Assembly: GCA_001604265.1 (NCBI GenBank)
Contig: LVBC01000002.1
Coordinates: 1-6,654 of the forward strand
Source of the DNA: Spirochaetales bacterium Spiro_01
Lineage (GTDB): Bacteria; Spirochaetota; Spirochaetia; Sphaerochaetales; Sphaerochaetaceae
Direction: 5' to 3'
DNA length: 6,654 nucleotides
The notes under the pieces are model-generated. The model did no database searches. It had not been told where the DNA came from and was given only the letters and a program-made list of their open reading frames with translations. The position numbers and the translations under genes are program-made. Of this stretch, positions 1 through 6,462 are shown in pieces. Position 1 is the first letter of the stretch. The number at the start of each line of letters is the position of its first letter.

Positions 1-1
1 T

Positions 2-49
2 ATTAACGTATTGTTCAATCATCAGGAAACAAAAAACCTGAAGAAATAA
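2..49 (+). CDS. Possible C-terminal end of a gene entering from the left
   Basis: One plus-strand frame is open from the window edge to a TAA at 47-49. It encodes about 15 residues ending in a basic tail (...HQETKNLKK). The other two plus-strand frames stop at 4-6 and 39-41. The support is positional: the stop lies 17 bases before a strong plus-strand terminator (67-111), as expected for the last gene of a transcript converging on the hydrolase. Fifteen codons are too few to assign a family or exclude chance. The stretch is A-rich and could instead be untranslated RNA. Confidence 0.3.
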   Translation: MNVLFNHQETKNLKK

Positions 50-50
50 A

Positions 51-92
51 TTTACCTCCTTTTGTTCCCCGCTACGGTTTACCTCCTTTTTT
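51..92 (+). repeat. Direct repeat of a 13-base anti-Shine-Dalgarno motif
   Basis: TTTACCTCCTTTT occurs at 51-63 and again at 78-90. The first copy is predicted to be single-stranded just before the terminator stem, and the second forms most of the terminator loop. In plus-strand RNA each copy carries ACCUCC, the same core as the 16S rRNA 3' end, and so is complementary to ribosome binding sites. On the minus strand the copies read AAAAGGAGGTAAA, but neither is followed at useful distance by a start codon inside the window. Function is unknown; see findings. Confidence 0.6.
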
Positions 93-111
93 CCGTAAGT
101 GGGGTTTTTTT
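67..111 (+). terminator. Intrinsic terminator, plus strand, with CCTCC in its loop
   Basis: The left arm at 67-77 (CCCCGCTACGG) pairs with the right arm at 93-104 (CCGTAAGTGGGG). This gives an 11-bp stem with one G-T pair and one bulged A at 97. The 15-base loop at 78-92 is pyrimidine-rich and contains ACCTCC. Seven T residues follow at 105-111, which is the normal layout for factor-independent termination on the plus strand. It would end a transcript coming from left of the window and protects the convergent hydrolase gene from antisense read-through. Confidence 0.75.
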
Positions 112-145
112 ATCATATCTCTCATTCAGCTTTTTCCATGAGTAC

Positions 146-173
146 AAAAAAGAGTGAAGACTCTGCTTCACTC
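146..173 (-). terminator. Intrinsic terminator of the hydrolase gene, overlapping its stop codon
   Basis: On the minus strand GAGTGAAG (173 to 166) and CTTCACTC (159 to 152) form a perfect 8-bp stem around a 6-base loop. Six T residues follow at 151-146. The hydrolase stop codon TGA (170-168) and its last sense codon (173-171, Glu) are part of the left arm, so the stem starts inside the gene. On the plus strand the same hairpin is preceded rather than followed by its homopolymer, so it should act only on minus-strand transcripts. Confidence 0.85.
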
Positions 174-1262
174 CTTGCTCTGCTGCTTTGTTCTCTCCTC
201 ATGCTCCCGTTGGAACTTGACCGAGGCCATCTGCATCTGGACCTTGTTCTCCCGCCTCAGCTCCGATTCGGTCATCGCCTGTACCTTGTTGACCGGGCGC
301 CCGGAGACCACCTGTCTTATCATGCAGTCCGCCTCTGCAGAGCCTGTGGCCTTTGAAAAGAGAATGAAGCCGTGAAGTGCATTCTCCACCTCTATGTAGC
401 TGGCAGTGCTTCCTGCCTCGTTCAGGGCATCGACAAGCAGCCTTCCATCATCCTTCAGCGGGTCGAGGGAGCCTGTGATCACAAGAGTGGTCGGCAGTCT
501 CGAAAGGTCTGGAGAGAGCAGAGGTGAGAAGAGAGGAGAAAGGATATCCTTCGGCTCCCTGAGGTAGCTGTCCACGAAGAATCTCAGCTGCTTGAGAGTC
601 AGTGTCGGGCTGTCGGAGAACTCCTCAATGGACTGGGTCCTGAGCCTTGCATCGACAAGCGGGGAGAAGAGTATCATGCCATTTGGCATATGGGCCTTTC
701 TGTCCCTGCAGAGCAGAGAGACTCCAGCTGCCAGATTTCCACCACAGCTGTCGCCCAGAAGGAATATCCTGTCAGGATCCACCTTCCAGTACTTCACTCC
801 ATTGACAGCCCAGAGGTATGCGTCATAGCAGTCCTCTACAGCTATTGGGAACTTGTACTTTGGTGCAAGGCGGTAGTCGATCAGGAGGATTGCGGCATCT
901 GTCGCCTTTGCAAGATGCTTGCAATAGAGATCGTAGAGATCGATATTGCCAAAGACCCATCCGCCTCCGTGGAAGAAGATGATAAGTGGCTTCAGAGAGG
1001 TCCTCGATTGATCGTTGGTGCTGTCATAGTAGCGTCCGGTGACGGCTCCCTCTGTAACTGGGATGACATAGTTGGTACAGCTTATACCTTTCGTCTCCGG
1101 ATAGAATATCTTTCTTACCCTGCAGTTCCTGGGTAGACTCTTCTTGTTAGTTGCGCTGATAGCTTCCTCTGTAAGGGCAGTATGTGTGTCGCGTCCGGTG
1201 TACTTCTCTGCGAGGCGCAGCATTCTCCACATCTTGCCGGAGAGCTTGTATTTCTCGGCCAT
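168..1262 (-). CDS. Alpha/beta hydrolase, HSL (Aes-like) esterase family
   Basis: A 364-residue cytoplasmic serine esterase of the hormone-sensitive-lipase group, which usually cleaves short acyl esters. The oxyanion-hole motif HGGGW is at residues 98-102, DYRLAP at 129-134 and the nucleophile elbow GDSCG at 170-174 (Ser172). Asp267 in SLDPLKDDG and His297 in ALHGF complete the expected catalytic triad. Residues 1 to about 60 would form the cap. No signal peptide is visible. The last 45 or so residues (320-364) are strongly charged and Gln-rich and extend past the usual family end; their role is unknown. The ATG at 1262 is the first start after an in-frame TAA, although no clear ribosome binding site precedes it. 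It lies 83 bases downstream of the transporter on the same strand, with no terminator seen between, so co-transcription is likely. The natural ester is not identifiable; acetylated sugars or xenobiotic esters are both possible. Confidence 0.9.
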   Translation of the reverse strand: MAEKYKLSGKMWRMLRLAEKYTGRDTHTALTEEAISATNKKSLPRNCRVRKIFYPETKGISCTNYVIPVTEGAVTGRYYDSTNDQSRTSLKPLIIFFHGGGWVFGNIDLYDLYCKHLAKATDAAILLIDYRLAPKYKFPIAVEDCYDAYLWAVNGVKYWKVDPDRIFLLGDSCGGNLAAGVSLLCRDRKAHMPNGMILFSPLVDARLRTQSIEEFSDSPTLTLKQLRFFVDSYLREPKDILSPLFSPLLSPDLSRLPTTLVITGSLDPLKDDGRLLVDALNEAGSTASYIEVENALHGFILFSKATGSAEADCMIRQVVSGRPVNKVQAMTESELRRENKVQMQMASVKFQREHEERTKQQSKE

Positions 1263-1345
1263 ATGGAAACTTTATGTTCCAAAAGATGGAAAATGCAAGC
1301 CTTTTAGCTCCTATATCAGCGCAAAAACCCGAAAAAGACCCGATC
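1263..1345 (-). other. Short spacer between transporter and hydrolase genes
   Basis: No hairpin followed by T residues is visible between the transporter stop and the hydrolase start, which supports one transcript. The spacer contains an AGGAGC about 43 bases before the hydrolase ATG. The nearest start after it (TTG) opens an ORF of only eight codons. I see no other element. Confidence 0.4.
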
Positions 1346-2557
1346 TCAGGCCTTCTGGGCGCTCCTCTTCAGATCCCTGCTGGTCTTGATCGTTGCAGCA
1401 TATGCGCTGTTGCAGAGGCCCAGGATTGCAGATAGCGAGAATAGTGTCTCTATTCCCAGGACCTTCCAGATCCAGCCTCCGAAGAGTGCAATCAGGATGG
1501 TAATTAGGTGGTTGACCGAGATTCCGGTCGTCACAGTGGCCCTTACCTCCTCTCCATTGTCGGAGATGTCCTGCACATAGACATTTGAGGCCATCGAAGC
1601 AAGTGAGATGACTGAATCGAGGATGTAGTTGATGCAGCAGATCACAAAGGCGATGTTCATCGGGAAGATGTGATGTGCAAAGCCGTAGAAGAAGCAGACG
1701 ATCACCAGGATCAGCGTATCCGAGATCATGACGATCTTGTAGCCCAGGCGGTCTATTATCTTTCCTACTACCGGCGAGAGGATTGCACAGCTTATTGCAG
1801 ATATCGTGAAAAGCAATGCGATCACAGAGGCGTTGGCCTTGTAGAAGAGAATGAGAACGTAGGGGCCGAAGGTGAAGAATATCTGCTTCCTTGCACCGTA
1901 GAAGACCTCGAGCATGTAGAACTTGTAGTACTTCTTCCTGAAGTAGAAGCGCCTCTTTGTCGCATCGGTCCTGCTATTGGAGCTGATTCCCATCGTCGGT
2001 ATCATGCTGAGGCAGAGGATTGTCGTCGAGGCGATGAAGAAGAGTCTGAAGGAAGATTCTCCGGAAAGGAAAATGAATGAGATTGCTATGATTATATAGC
2101 CAAGGATGTTGCCTGCATTGTATATGGACTGCTGGATTCCGAGGGCGGCTCCTCCCTTTCCCGGCTGTGCATATTCGAGCGAGAGCGTGTTCTTCATGCC
2201 GAGCTGTATATGTTCTCCGAGAGAGAAGGTGCAGATTGCGATTGTAACAAGGACCCTCTGTGCCGGGACAACGGAGATCATTCCCATTCCTATTATCATT
2301 ATCAGGGAACCTATCCTGTATATCTGGTCTACCGAGAAGCGGTAGATCAGCGCCAGGATGAAGATGAGAAGAAATCCGGGAAGCTCTCTGAAGAACTCCG
2401 TGAGTCCTCTGTCGAACTCTCCCATGTTGACTATCTCGGCAAGATAGTTGTCGAGAACTCCCTTGTAAAGTCCATATGCCAGACCGATAGTCATCAGTGA
2501 TGCTATGAGCTGTCGATATCTGGAATCCTGCCTGTAGATGTCCTGTAGCCTGTCCAT
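1346..2557 (-). CDS. Major facilitator superfamily (MFS) transporter
   Basis: A 403-residue inner-membrane protein with about twelve hydrophobic segments, roughly at residues 17-35, 58-75, 80-98, 102-118, 145-165, 170-188, 225-240, 245-265, 275-293, 300-320, 347-365 and 372-390. A basic cytoplasmic loop (about 195-212, TKRRFYFRKKYYK) divides the two six-helix halves, as is usual in MFS proteins. GKIIDRLGYK at 265-274 matches the conserved loop motif of the second half. The equivalent loop of the first half (RFSVDQIYRIG, 73-83) is degenerate. Length is typical of secondary transporters driven by ion gradients. Substrate and direction cannot be read from the sequence. ATG 2557 is chosen because an in-frame TGA lies seven codons upstream; the ribosome binding site is weak. 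It is the first gene of a likely pair with the esterase, suggesting transport of an ester, its product or a related sugar (inference). Confidence 0.85.
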   Translation of the reverse strand: MDRLQDIYRQDSRYRQLIASLMTIGLAYGLYKGVLDNYLAEIVNMGEFDRGLTEFFRELPGFLLIFILALIYRFSVDQIYRIGSLIMIIGMGMISVVPAQRVLVTIAICTFSLGEHIQLGMKNTLSLEYAQPGKGGAALGIQQSIYNAGNILGYIIIAISFIFLSGESSFRLFFIASTTILCLSMIPTMGISSNSRTDATKRRFYFRKKYYKFYMLEVFYGARKQIFFTFGPYVLILFYKANASVIALLFTISAISCAILSPVVGKIIDRLGYKIVMISDTLILVIVCFFYGFAHHIFPMNIAFVICCINYILDSVISLASMASNVYVQDISDNGEEVRATVTTGISVNHLITILIALFGGWIWKVLGIETLFSLSAILGLCNSAYAATIKTSRDLKRSAQKA

Positions 2558-2619
2558 GCTCGTAGCATAGATATTTCACTGTATTTAGTCTAATACTCCG
2601 GGAAATTTACCTCATATTT

Positions 2620-2650
2620 TTCACAGCTGTCCAATAGTAGATGGTATAAT
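2620..2650 (+). promoter_or_regulatory. Predicted glgA promoter with extended -10
   Basis: A perfect -10 hexamer TATAAT at 2645-2650 is preceded by TGG at 2642-2644, forming an extended -10. The best -35 candidate is TTCACA at 2620-2625 (five of six bases match TTGACA), but the 19-base spacer is longer than ideal; the extended -10 could compensate. The start of transcription would be near 2657, giving a leader of roughly 24 bases. Confidence 0.55.
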
Positions 2651-2668
2651 TTCATTACCCATGTTCCC

Positions 2669-2674
2669 AAGGAG
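2669..2674 (+). promoter_or_regulatory. Ribosome binding site of glgA, fixing a GTG start
   Basis: AAGGAG ends six bases before GTG 2681, which starts the conserved N-terminus KRILFVASE. An ATG at 2677 lies only two bases from the AAGGAG and is in a different frame that stops after ten codons, so it is not the glgA start. This is the only strong Shine-Dalgarno sequence in front of any of the four main genes. Confidence 0.75.
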
Positions 2675-2680
2675 AGATGT

Positions 2681-4138
2681 GTGAAAAGAATTCTGTTTGT
2701 TGCTTCTGAATGTGTTCCATTCGTCAAGACCGGCGGTCTCGCTGATGTCGTAGGAAGCCTTCCAAAGGCCTTCGATCCGGAAGAGTACGATATCAGGGTA
2801 ATGCTCCCGAACTATTTTGCCATCAAGGAGGAGTACAGATGCAATACGGAGTGCATCTACTACTTCCAGCTGGATGACAGGAAGTATGTAGGTATCAACC
2901 GTCTTATAAAGGATGGTATCACCTATTACTTCATAGACAATATGCAGTACTTCGATGGTCTGGTTCCATACTACGACCTCTTCAAGGACCTTGAGAGATT
3001 CGCCTTCTTCTCAAAGGCCTGTCTCTCCGCACTGCCTCTGATCGGCTTCAGGCCCGATATAATCCACTGCCACGACTGGCAGGCCTCGCTTGTTCCTGTC
3101 TTCCTGAACACCCAGTTCCAGGGAAACCCCTTCTACAGAGGTATCAGGACCATAATGACGATCCACAATCTCCGCTTCCAGGGTACATGGAATGTAGGTC
3201 ACATCAGGCACATTACGAACCTTCCTGAGGAGTGCTTCCAGCCCGGTAGGCTCGTAAGCCCATTCCAGAATACCTCCATCAGGAAGGATGACTGGAACTG
3301 CTCGATGCTGCGTGGCGGTATCGTCTATTCGGACTATGTGACCACTGTCAGCTACACCTATGCACAGGAGATCCAGACTACGAACTATGGTGAGGGACTT
3401 GATGACATCCTGCGCTTCAGAAAGGACAGACTGTGGGGAATAATCAACGGTATCGACTATACCGAATGGAATCCACAGACCGACAGGAACCTTGCAAAGA
3501 ACTATACTGTCAGGGGCATAAAGGGAGGAAAGAGGGCCAACAAGGTCGCTCTGCAGAAGGAGCTCGGACTTGCCGAGAATCCAGATGTCATGACGATCGG
3601 CCTCGTTTCGAGACTCACAGACCAGAAGGGTCTGGATCTCGTGGACAAGATAATGGACCGCCTCTGCCAGATGGATATCAACATGATCATCCTCGGAACC
3701 GGAGCGAGGAACTATGAGGATATGTTCCGCTACTATCAGAACAAGTATCCAGCAAAGGTGAGCGCCAATATCCGCTACTCGGATGCACTTGCCCACAGGA
3801 TATACGGTGGCTGCGATGCGCTTCTGGTTCCATCGGCCTTCGAGCCCTGCGGCCTAACACAGCTTATCGCTCTCAGATATGGAACCGTCCCTATCGTGCA
3901 CGAGACAGGAGGACTGAAGGATACTGTAAAGCCATACAACCAGTATGAGCAGACCGGTACCGGCTTCTCCTTCTACGGCTACAGTGACTGGGAGCTGATG
4001 GACAGGATCAACCACGCATACTGGGTCTACAACGAGACTCCGGATCAGTGGATGAAGCTCTGCCAGAGAGGCATGAAGGAGGACTGGTCCTGGAAGAGCT
4101 CCAGCCAGATCTACAAGCAGCTGTACGACAGACTCTGA
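2681..4138 (+). CDS. glgA: Glycogen synthase (ADP-glucose type, GT5)
   Basis: A cytoplasmic GT-B glycosyltransferase that transfers glucose from ADP-glucose to the non-reducing end of an alpha-1,4-glucan, the elongation step of bacterial glycogen synthesis. Its 485 residues fit the family length of about 480. The N-terminal domain carries KTGGLADVVGSLP (16-28), whose Lys16 matches the ADP-glucose-binding lysine of E. coli GlgA, and HCHDW (129-133). NGIDY is at 256-260. The C-terminal domain has RLTDQKG (311-317, with the catalytic-site Arg and Lys) and EPCGLTQ (388-394, with the conserved Glu388 and Cys390), followed by ETGGLKDT (408-415). All key residues are present, so the enzyme should be active. 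Translation starts at GTG, and two TGA codons in tandem end it (4136-4141). No other glg gene (glgC, glgB, glgP) is in the window, so it appears as a single-gene transcript with its own promoter and terminator. Confidence 0.97.
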   Translation: MKRILFVASECVPFVKTGGLADVVGSLPKAFDPEEYDIRVMLPNYFAIKEEYRCNTECIYYFQLDDRKYVGINRLIKDGITYYFIDNMQYFDGLVPYYDLFKDLERFAFFSKACLSALPLIGFRPDIIHCHDWQASLVPVFLNTQFQGNPFYRGIRTIMTIHNLRFQGTWNVGHIRHITNLPEECFQPGRLVSPFQNTSIRKDDWNCSMLRGGIVYSDYVTTVSYTYAQEIQTTNYGEGLDDILRFRKDRLWGIINGIDYTEWNPQTDRNLAKNYTVRGIKGGKRANKVALQKELGLAENPDVMTIGLVSRLTDQKGLDLVDKIMDRLCQMDINMIILGTGARNYEDMFRYYQNKYPAKVSANIRYSDALAHRIYGGCDALLVPSAFEPCGLTQLIALRYGTVPIVHETGGLKDTVKPYNQYEQTGTGFSFYGYSDWELMDRINHAYWVYNETPDQWMKLCQRGMKEDWSWKSSSQIYKQLYDRL

Positions 4139-4152
4139 TGATCAACGAACTG

Positions 4153-4174
4153 CTGGCGGTCACTTGACCGCCAG
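4153..4174. terminator. Hairpin between convergent glgA and the GH43-HAD gene
   Basis: CTGGCGGTC (4153-4161) and GACCGCCAG (4166-4174) form a perfect, GC-rich 9-bp stem with a 4-base loop, 14 bases after the glgA stop and 8 bases past the stop of the opposing gene. The T-rich tract is poor on both strands (TTCTGTATT on plus, CAGTTCGTT on minus). It probably acts as a shared, moderate-strength bidirectional terminator or RNA 3'-end stabiliser for the two convergent genes, which are only 44 bases apart. Confidence 0.65.
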
Positions 4175-4182
4175 TTCTGTAT

Positions 4183-6453
4183 TCAGAGGTTCTCCTCTAT
4201 CCAGATGGCAAGACCATCGTTGTCATTGCTTTCGGTTGTGTACTTCGCCGCCTTTCTGATTTCAGCAACAGCATTTTCCATTGCGACCGACTCTCCTGCG
4301 ATCTGGAACATCGTCATGTCGTTGTAGTAGTCACCAAAGCAGATTGCTCTCTCTGTCGATACTCCAAGCAGCCTTGAAACGATCTCCACAGCCTTTCCCT
4401 TGGTGGTGGTCGGAGTATTCACCTCGACGTAGGTGGGCGACGAGAGTTCGATCTCATAGGCTGGGAACTCCTCCTTTGCAAGGTGCATGAACTCAAGGCA
4501 CTCCTCGTGCGTTCCAGTAGACAGATACTTGTTTATCCTATTCGTCCTCATGACCTCTTCAAGAGGCTCGTTTATTCCATCCTGATGGGTCACAAGGAAT
4601 TCACTGTCATAGATAGCCCTGTTGTTGTCTGCTCCCCAGTGCTCGCCGAAGAAGTAGAGACTGTGACAGCCTGTCCTCTTGCCAATCTCCTGCAGGGAGG
4701 CAAGAACTTCGGTCCCTATGGTGTCCTGATGGACGACTCTTCCCATATCATCCCTGATGTATGCGCCATTGAGTGTTGCAGTCCAGGGAGAGAAGGGCAG
4801 CTTTTCGAGAACTCCCTTCAGGCCATCATAGCAGCGACCTGAGCAGAGGACGATCACATAGCCTCTGCTCTTTGCATATACAAGAGCCTCCCTTGTCCTT
4901 TCCGTCAGCTCCTTTCTGCTGTTGAGAAGCGTTCCGTCTATATCGATGAAGATAGGAGTGTTCTCTCTGCTTCTGAACTCTATGCCCCCCTGAAAGGTTG
5001 CCCTGCCATGCTCTGAAAATAGTGCAAAGAGCACACCTGTAAAGGCGCCGTTCATCGTATTGTTGGGAGCGATTCCGGCAGTGACAGCCTTTCCGAGCAG
5101 ACGTCTGTTCACATAGAAGTAGTACTCCTCAGGAGTTGCCCTGATCTCCAGCTCGTCAATGCAGGAAGCAGCCTCCTTCTCGACGAGCACCTCGGTAATT
5201 GCCTCGAAATCATGGATGTGGCGTATGAGCTGGAAGGTTCTGATATCCCCATTCCTGTGTGCCGATATCCTGTAGTGGTAGTCGCTGTTGAGAAATGCTG
5301 TTATGCCGGCATCTGTCTTTTCATCCTGGCTTCCAAGTGCGAGAGAGACCTTCATGGAATCATAAAAGCCTCTCTGCCTGAAGGCAAGAAGTGTAGGGTG
5401 ACCCAGATTTCTTGATATCTCGTCTTCTCCGACCAGCGTCAGTGTCCTTTCCTTCCTGTCCTGGATGTAGCACTCATCCTTTGGGACTCTGACCTTGAGG
5501 TATGGATAGCTTTTATAGTCATTGGCAAAATCGACAGAATAATCGTCTGAATTCTCACTTATGAGTCCAGGAATATCCATTTCCAGCTCGACAAGGCCAT
5601 CGTTTCCTATAACAGGCCAGCCATCCTTCCAGGTGACCGGAGCAAGGAAAGACTCTCTACCCAGGTGGTAGTTCCTTATCTTCGGCTTTCTTACAGCCAG
5701 GAAGACTGCAATCCAGGAGCCATCCGGACGCTTTAGAAGGTCTGCGTGTCCTGTGCACTGGATCGGATGTCCCTTCCTGTTCACATGAGAAAGGATCGGG
5801 TTTCCCGGATTTGCCTCGTAGGGGCCATGGATATCTCTGGAGCGCAGGGCACAGACATGGTGTCCCTGTCCTGTTCCTCCCTCCGCAATTATCAGGTAGT
5901 AGTATCCATCCACGAAGTATATGTGAGGTGCCTCTGTGGAGTGACCGCCGCACCCCTTTGTAAGCACTCTCATCTCCTCCTGAAGCTCTCCTGTATCCGG
6001 ATCGATGAAGGCTCCTATGATTCCCCTGTTGAAACCATTTATCGTCTCATTCGAGCAGTAGAAGCAACGTCCATCCTCTAGAAAGAGGAGCGAGGGGTCG
6101 ATTCCGGTCCTGTATATGAAGGAGGTCTCTGACCACTCTCCATGTATATCATCAGTGTGGCAGATGAAGTTCTCGTGCGTGTACTTGTTGGTAGTCACCA
6201 CATAGAAGCGGCCCCTGTTGTACCTGATAGAGGCAGCGTAGAGGCCCTGGCTGTTTCTCGACCTGTCAAGATCGAGCTGGTCGGTCCTTGTCAGTACAGC
6301 CGAACAGTACTTCCAGTTCGCAAGGTCATCAGATTCCCAGATCGTGACTCCAGGAAAGAACTCGAAGGTCGATGTGACTATATAGTAGGTACCCTCTGCA
6401 TAGCAGATGGAGGGATCAGGGCAGAAGCCTGGAAGGATTGGATTTTTGTACAT
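4183..6453 (-). CDS. Fusion: GH43 glycosidase (beta-xylosidase type) + Cof-type HAD phosphatase
   Basis: A single 756-residue frame without signal peptide. Residues 1 to about 290 are a GH43 five-bladed propeller: Asp13 in PGFCPDPS (general base), Asp119 in GIDPS (pKa modulator) and Glu174 in HSTEAPHIY (general acid) are all in place, with AEGGTG at 190-195 and GHADL at 235-239. Residues about 305-494 resemble the beta-sandwich C-terminal domain of two-domain beta-xylosidases (XynB/SXA group, normally about 530 residues). Residues 499-756 are a complete HAD-IIB (Cof-like) phosphatase: DIDGTLL with Asp504/Asp506 (motif I), Ser538 in CSGR (II), Lys685 (III) and GDYYND with Asp708/Asp712 (IV), with the cap between about 555 and 680. 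The first half should release xylose or arabinose from imported oligosaccharides. The second probably dephosphorylates a sugar phosphate or similar small molecule; its substrate is unknown. ATG 6453 is the first start after an in-frame TAG four codons upstream, with no clear ribosome binding site. No start codon lies near the HAD boundary, so that half depends on the fusion. I do not know this pairing as a standard architecture. Confidence 0.9.
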   Translation of the reverse strand: MYKNPILPGFCPDPSICYAEGTYYIVTSTFEFFPGVTIWESDDLANWKYCSAVLTRTDQLDLDRSRNSQGLYAASIRYNRGRFYVVTTNKYTHENFICHTDDIHGEWSETSFIYRTGIDPSLLFLEDGRCFYCSNETINGFNRGIIGAFIDPDTGELQEEMRVLTKGCGGHSTEAPHIYFVDGYYYLIIAEGGTGQGHHVCALRSRDIHGPYEANPGNPILSHVNRKGHPIQCTGHADLLKRPDGSWIAVFLAVRKPKIRNYHLGRESFLAPVTWKDGWPVIGNDGLVELEMDIPGLISENSDDYSVDFANDYKSYPYLKVRVPKDECYIQDRKERTLTLVGEDEISRNLGHPTLLAFRQRGFYDSMKVSLALGSQDEKTDAGITAFLNSDYHYRISAHRNGDIRTFQLIRHIHDFEAITEVLVEKEAASCIDELEIRATPEEYYFYVNRRLLGKAVTAGIAPNNTMNGAFTGVLFALFSEHGRATFQGGIEFRSRENTPIFIDIDGTLLNSRKELTERTREALVYAKSRGYVIVLCSGRCYDGLKGVLEKLPFSPWTATLNGAYIRDDMGRVVHQDTIGTEVLASLQEIGKRTGCHSLYFFGEHWGADNNRAIYDSEFLVTHQDGINEPLEEVMRTNRINKYLSTGTHEECLEFMHLAKEEFPAYEIELSSPTYVEVNTPTTTKGKAVEIVSRLLGVSTERAICFGDYYNDMTMFQIAGESVAMENAVAEIRKAAKYTTESNDNDGLAIWIEENL

Positions 6454-6462
6454 GGCAGAAGT

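Larger units (their letters stand above)
2558..2680. other. Divergent intergenic region between MFS gene and glgA
   Basis: This 123-base AT-rich spacer must hold the promoters of both divergent units. The glgA promoter is recognisable (2620-2650), but I could not find a convincing minus-strand promoter for the transporter. Two small inverted repeats are present: GTATT/AATAC at 2581-2596 with a 6-base gap, and the palindrome ACAGCTGT at 2623-2630, lying between the -35 and -10 elements of the glgA promoter. Either could be an operator, but both are short enough to arise by chance. Confidence 0.4.

Noticed and set aside
1..22. Minus-strand start ATG at 22 (MIEQYV...) running off the left edge, served by an AGGAGG
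   Set aside because: The nearest AGGAGG is more than 30 bases away, and the intervening DNA is better explained by plus-strand terminator structures. Only seven codons are visible.
48..95. ACCTCCTTT motifs suggesting the 3' end of a 16S rRNA gene
   Set aside because: The bases upstream show none of the conserved 16S 3'-terminal sequence (no GTAACAAGGTA or GGATCACCTCC context); only the short anti-Shine-Dalgarno core matches.
690..1136. 148-codon plus-strand frame opposite the hydrolase
   Set aside because: It is antisense to the HGGGW and DYRLAP coding region, with no ribosome binding site and no family resemblance.
1318..1345. Repeated ACCCGAAAAAG-like sequence between transporter and hydrolase as a terminator
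   Set aside because: It is a short direct repeat rather than an inverted one and cannot form a stable hairpin before its T-runs.
1974..2579. 201-codon minus-strand frame starting upstream of the transporter gene
   Set aside because: It overlaps the transporter in another frame, is rich in His, Arg and Ser with no family features, and the transporter frame is clearly the coding one.
3011..3796. 261-codon minus-strand frame opposite glgA
   Set aside because: It is antisense to conserved glgA motifs and lacks a recognisable fold; its length results from the codon bias of glgA.
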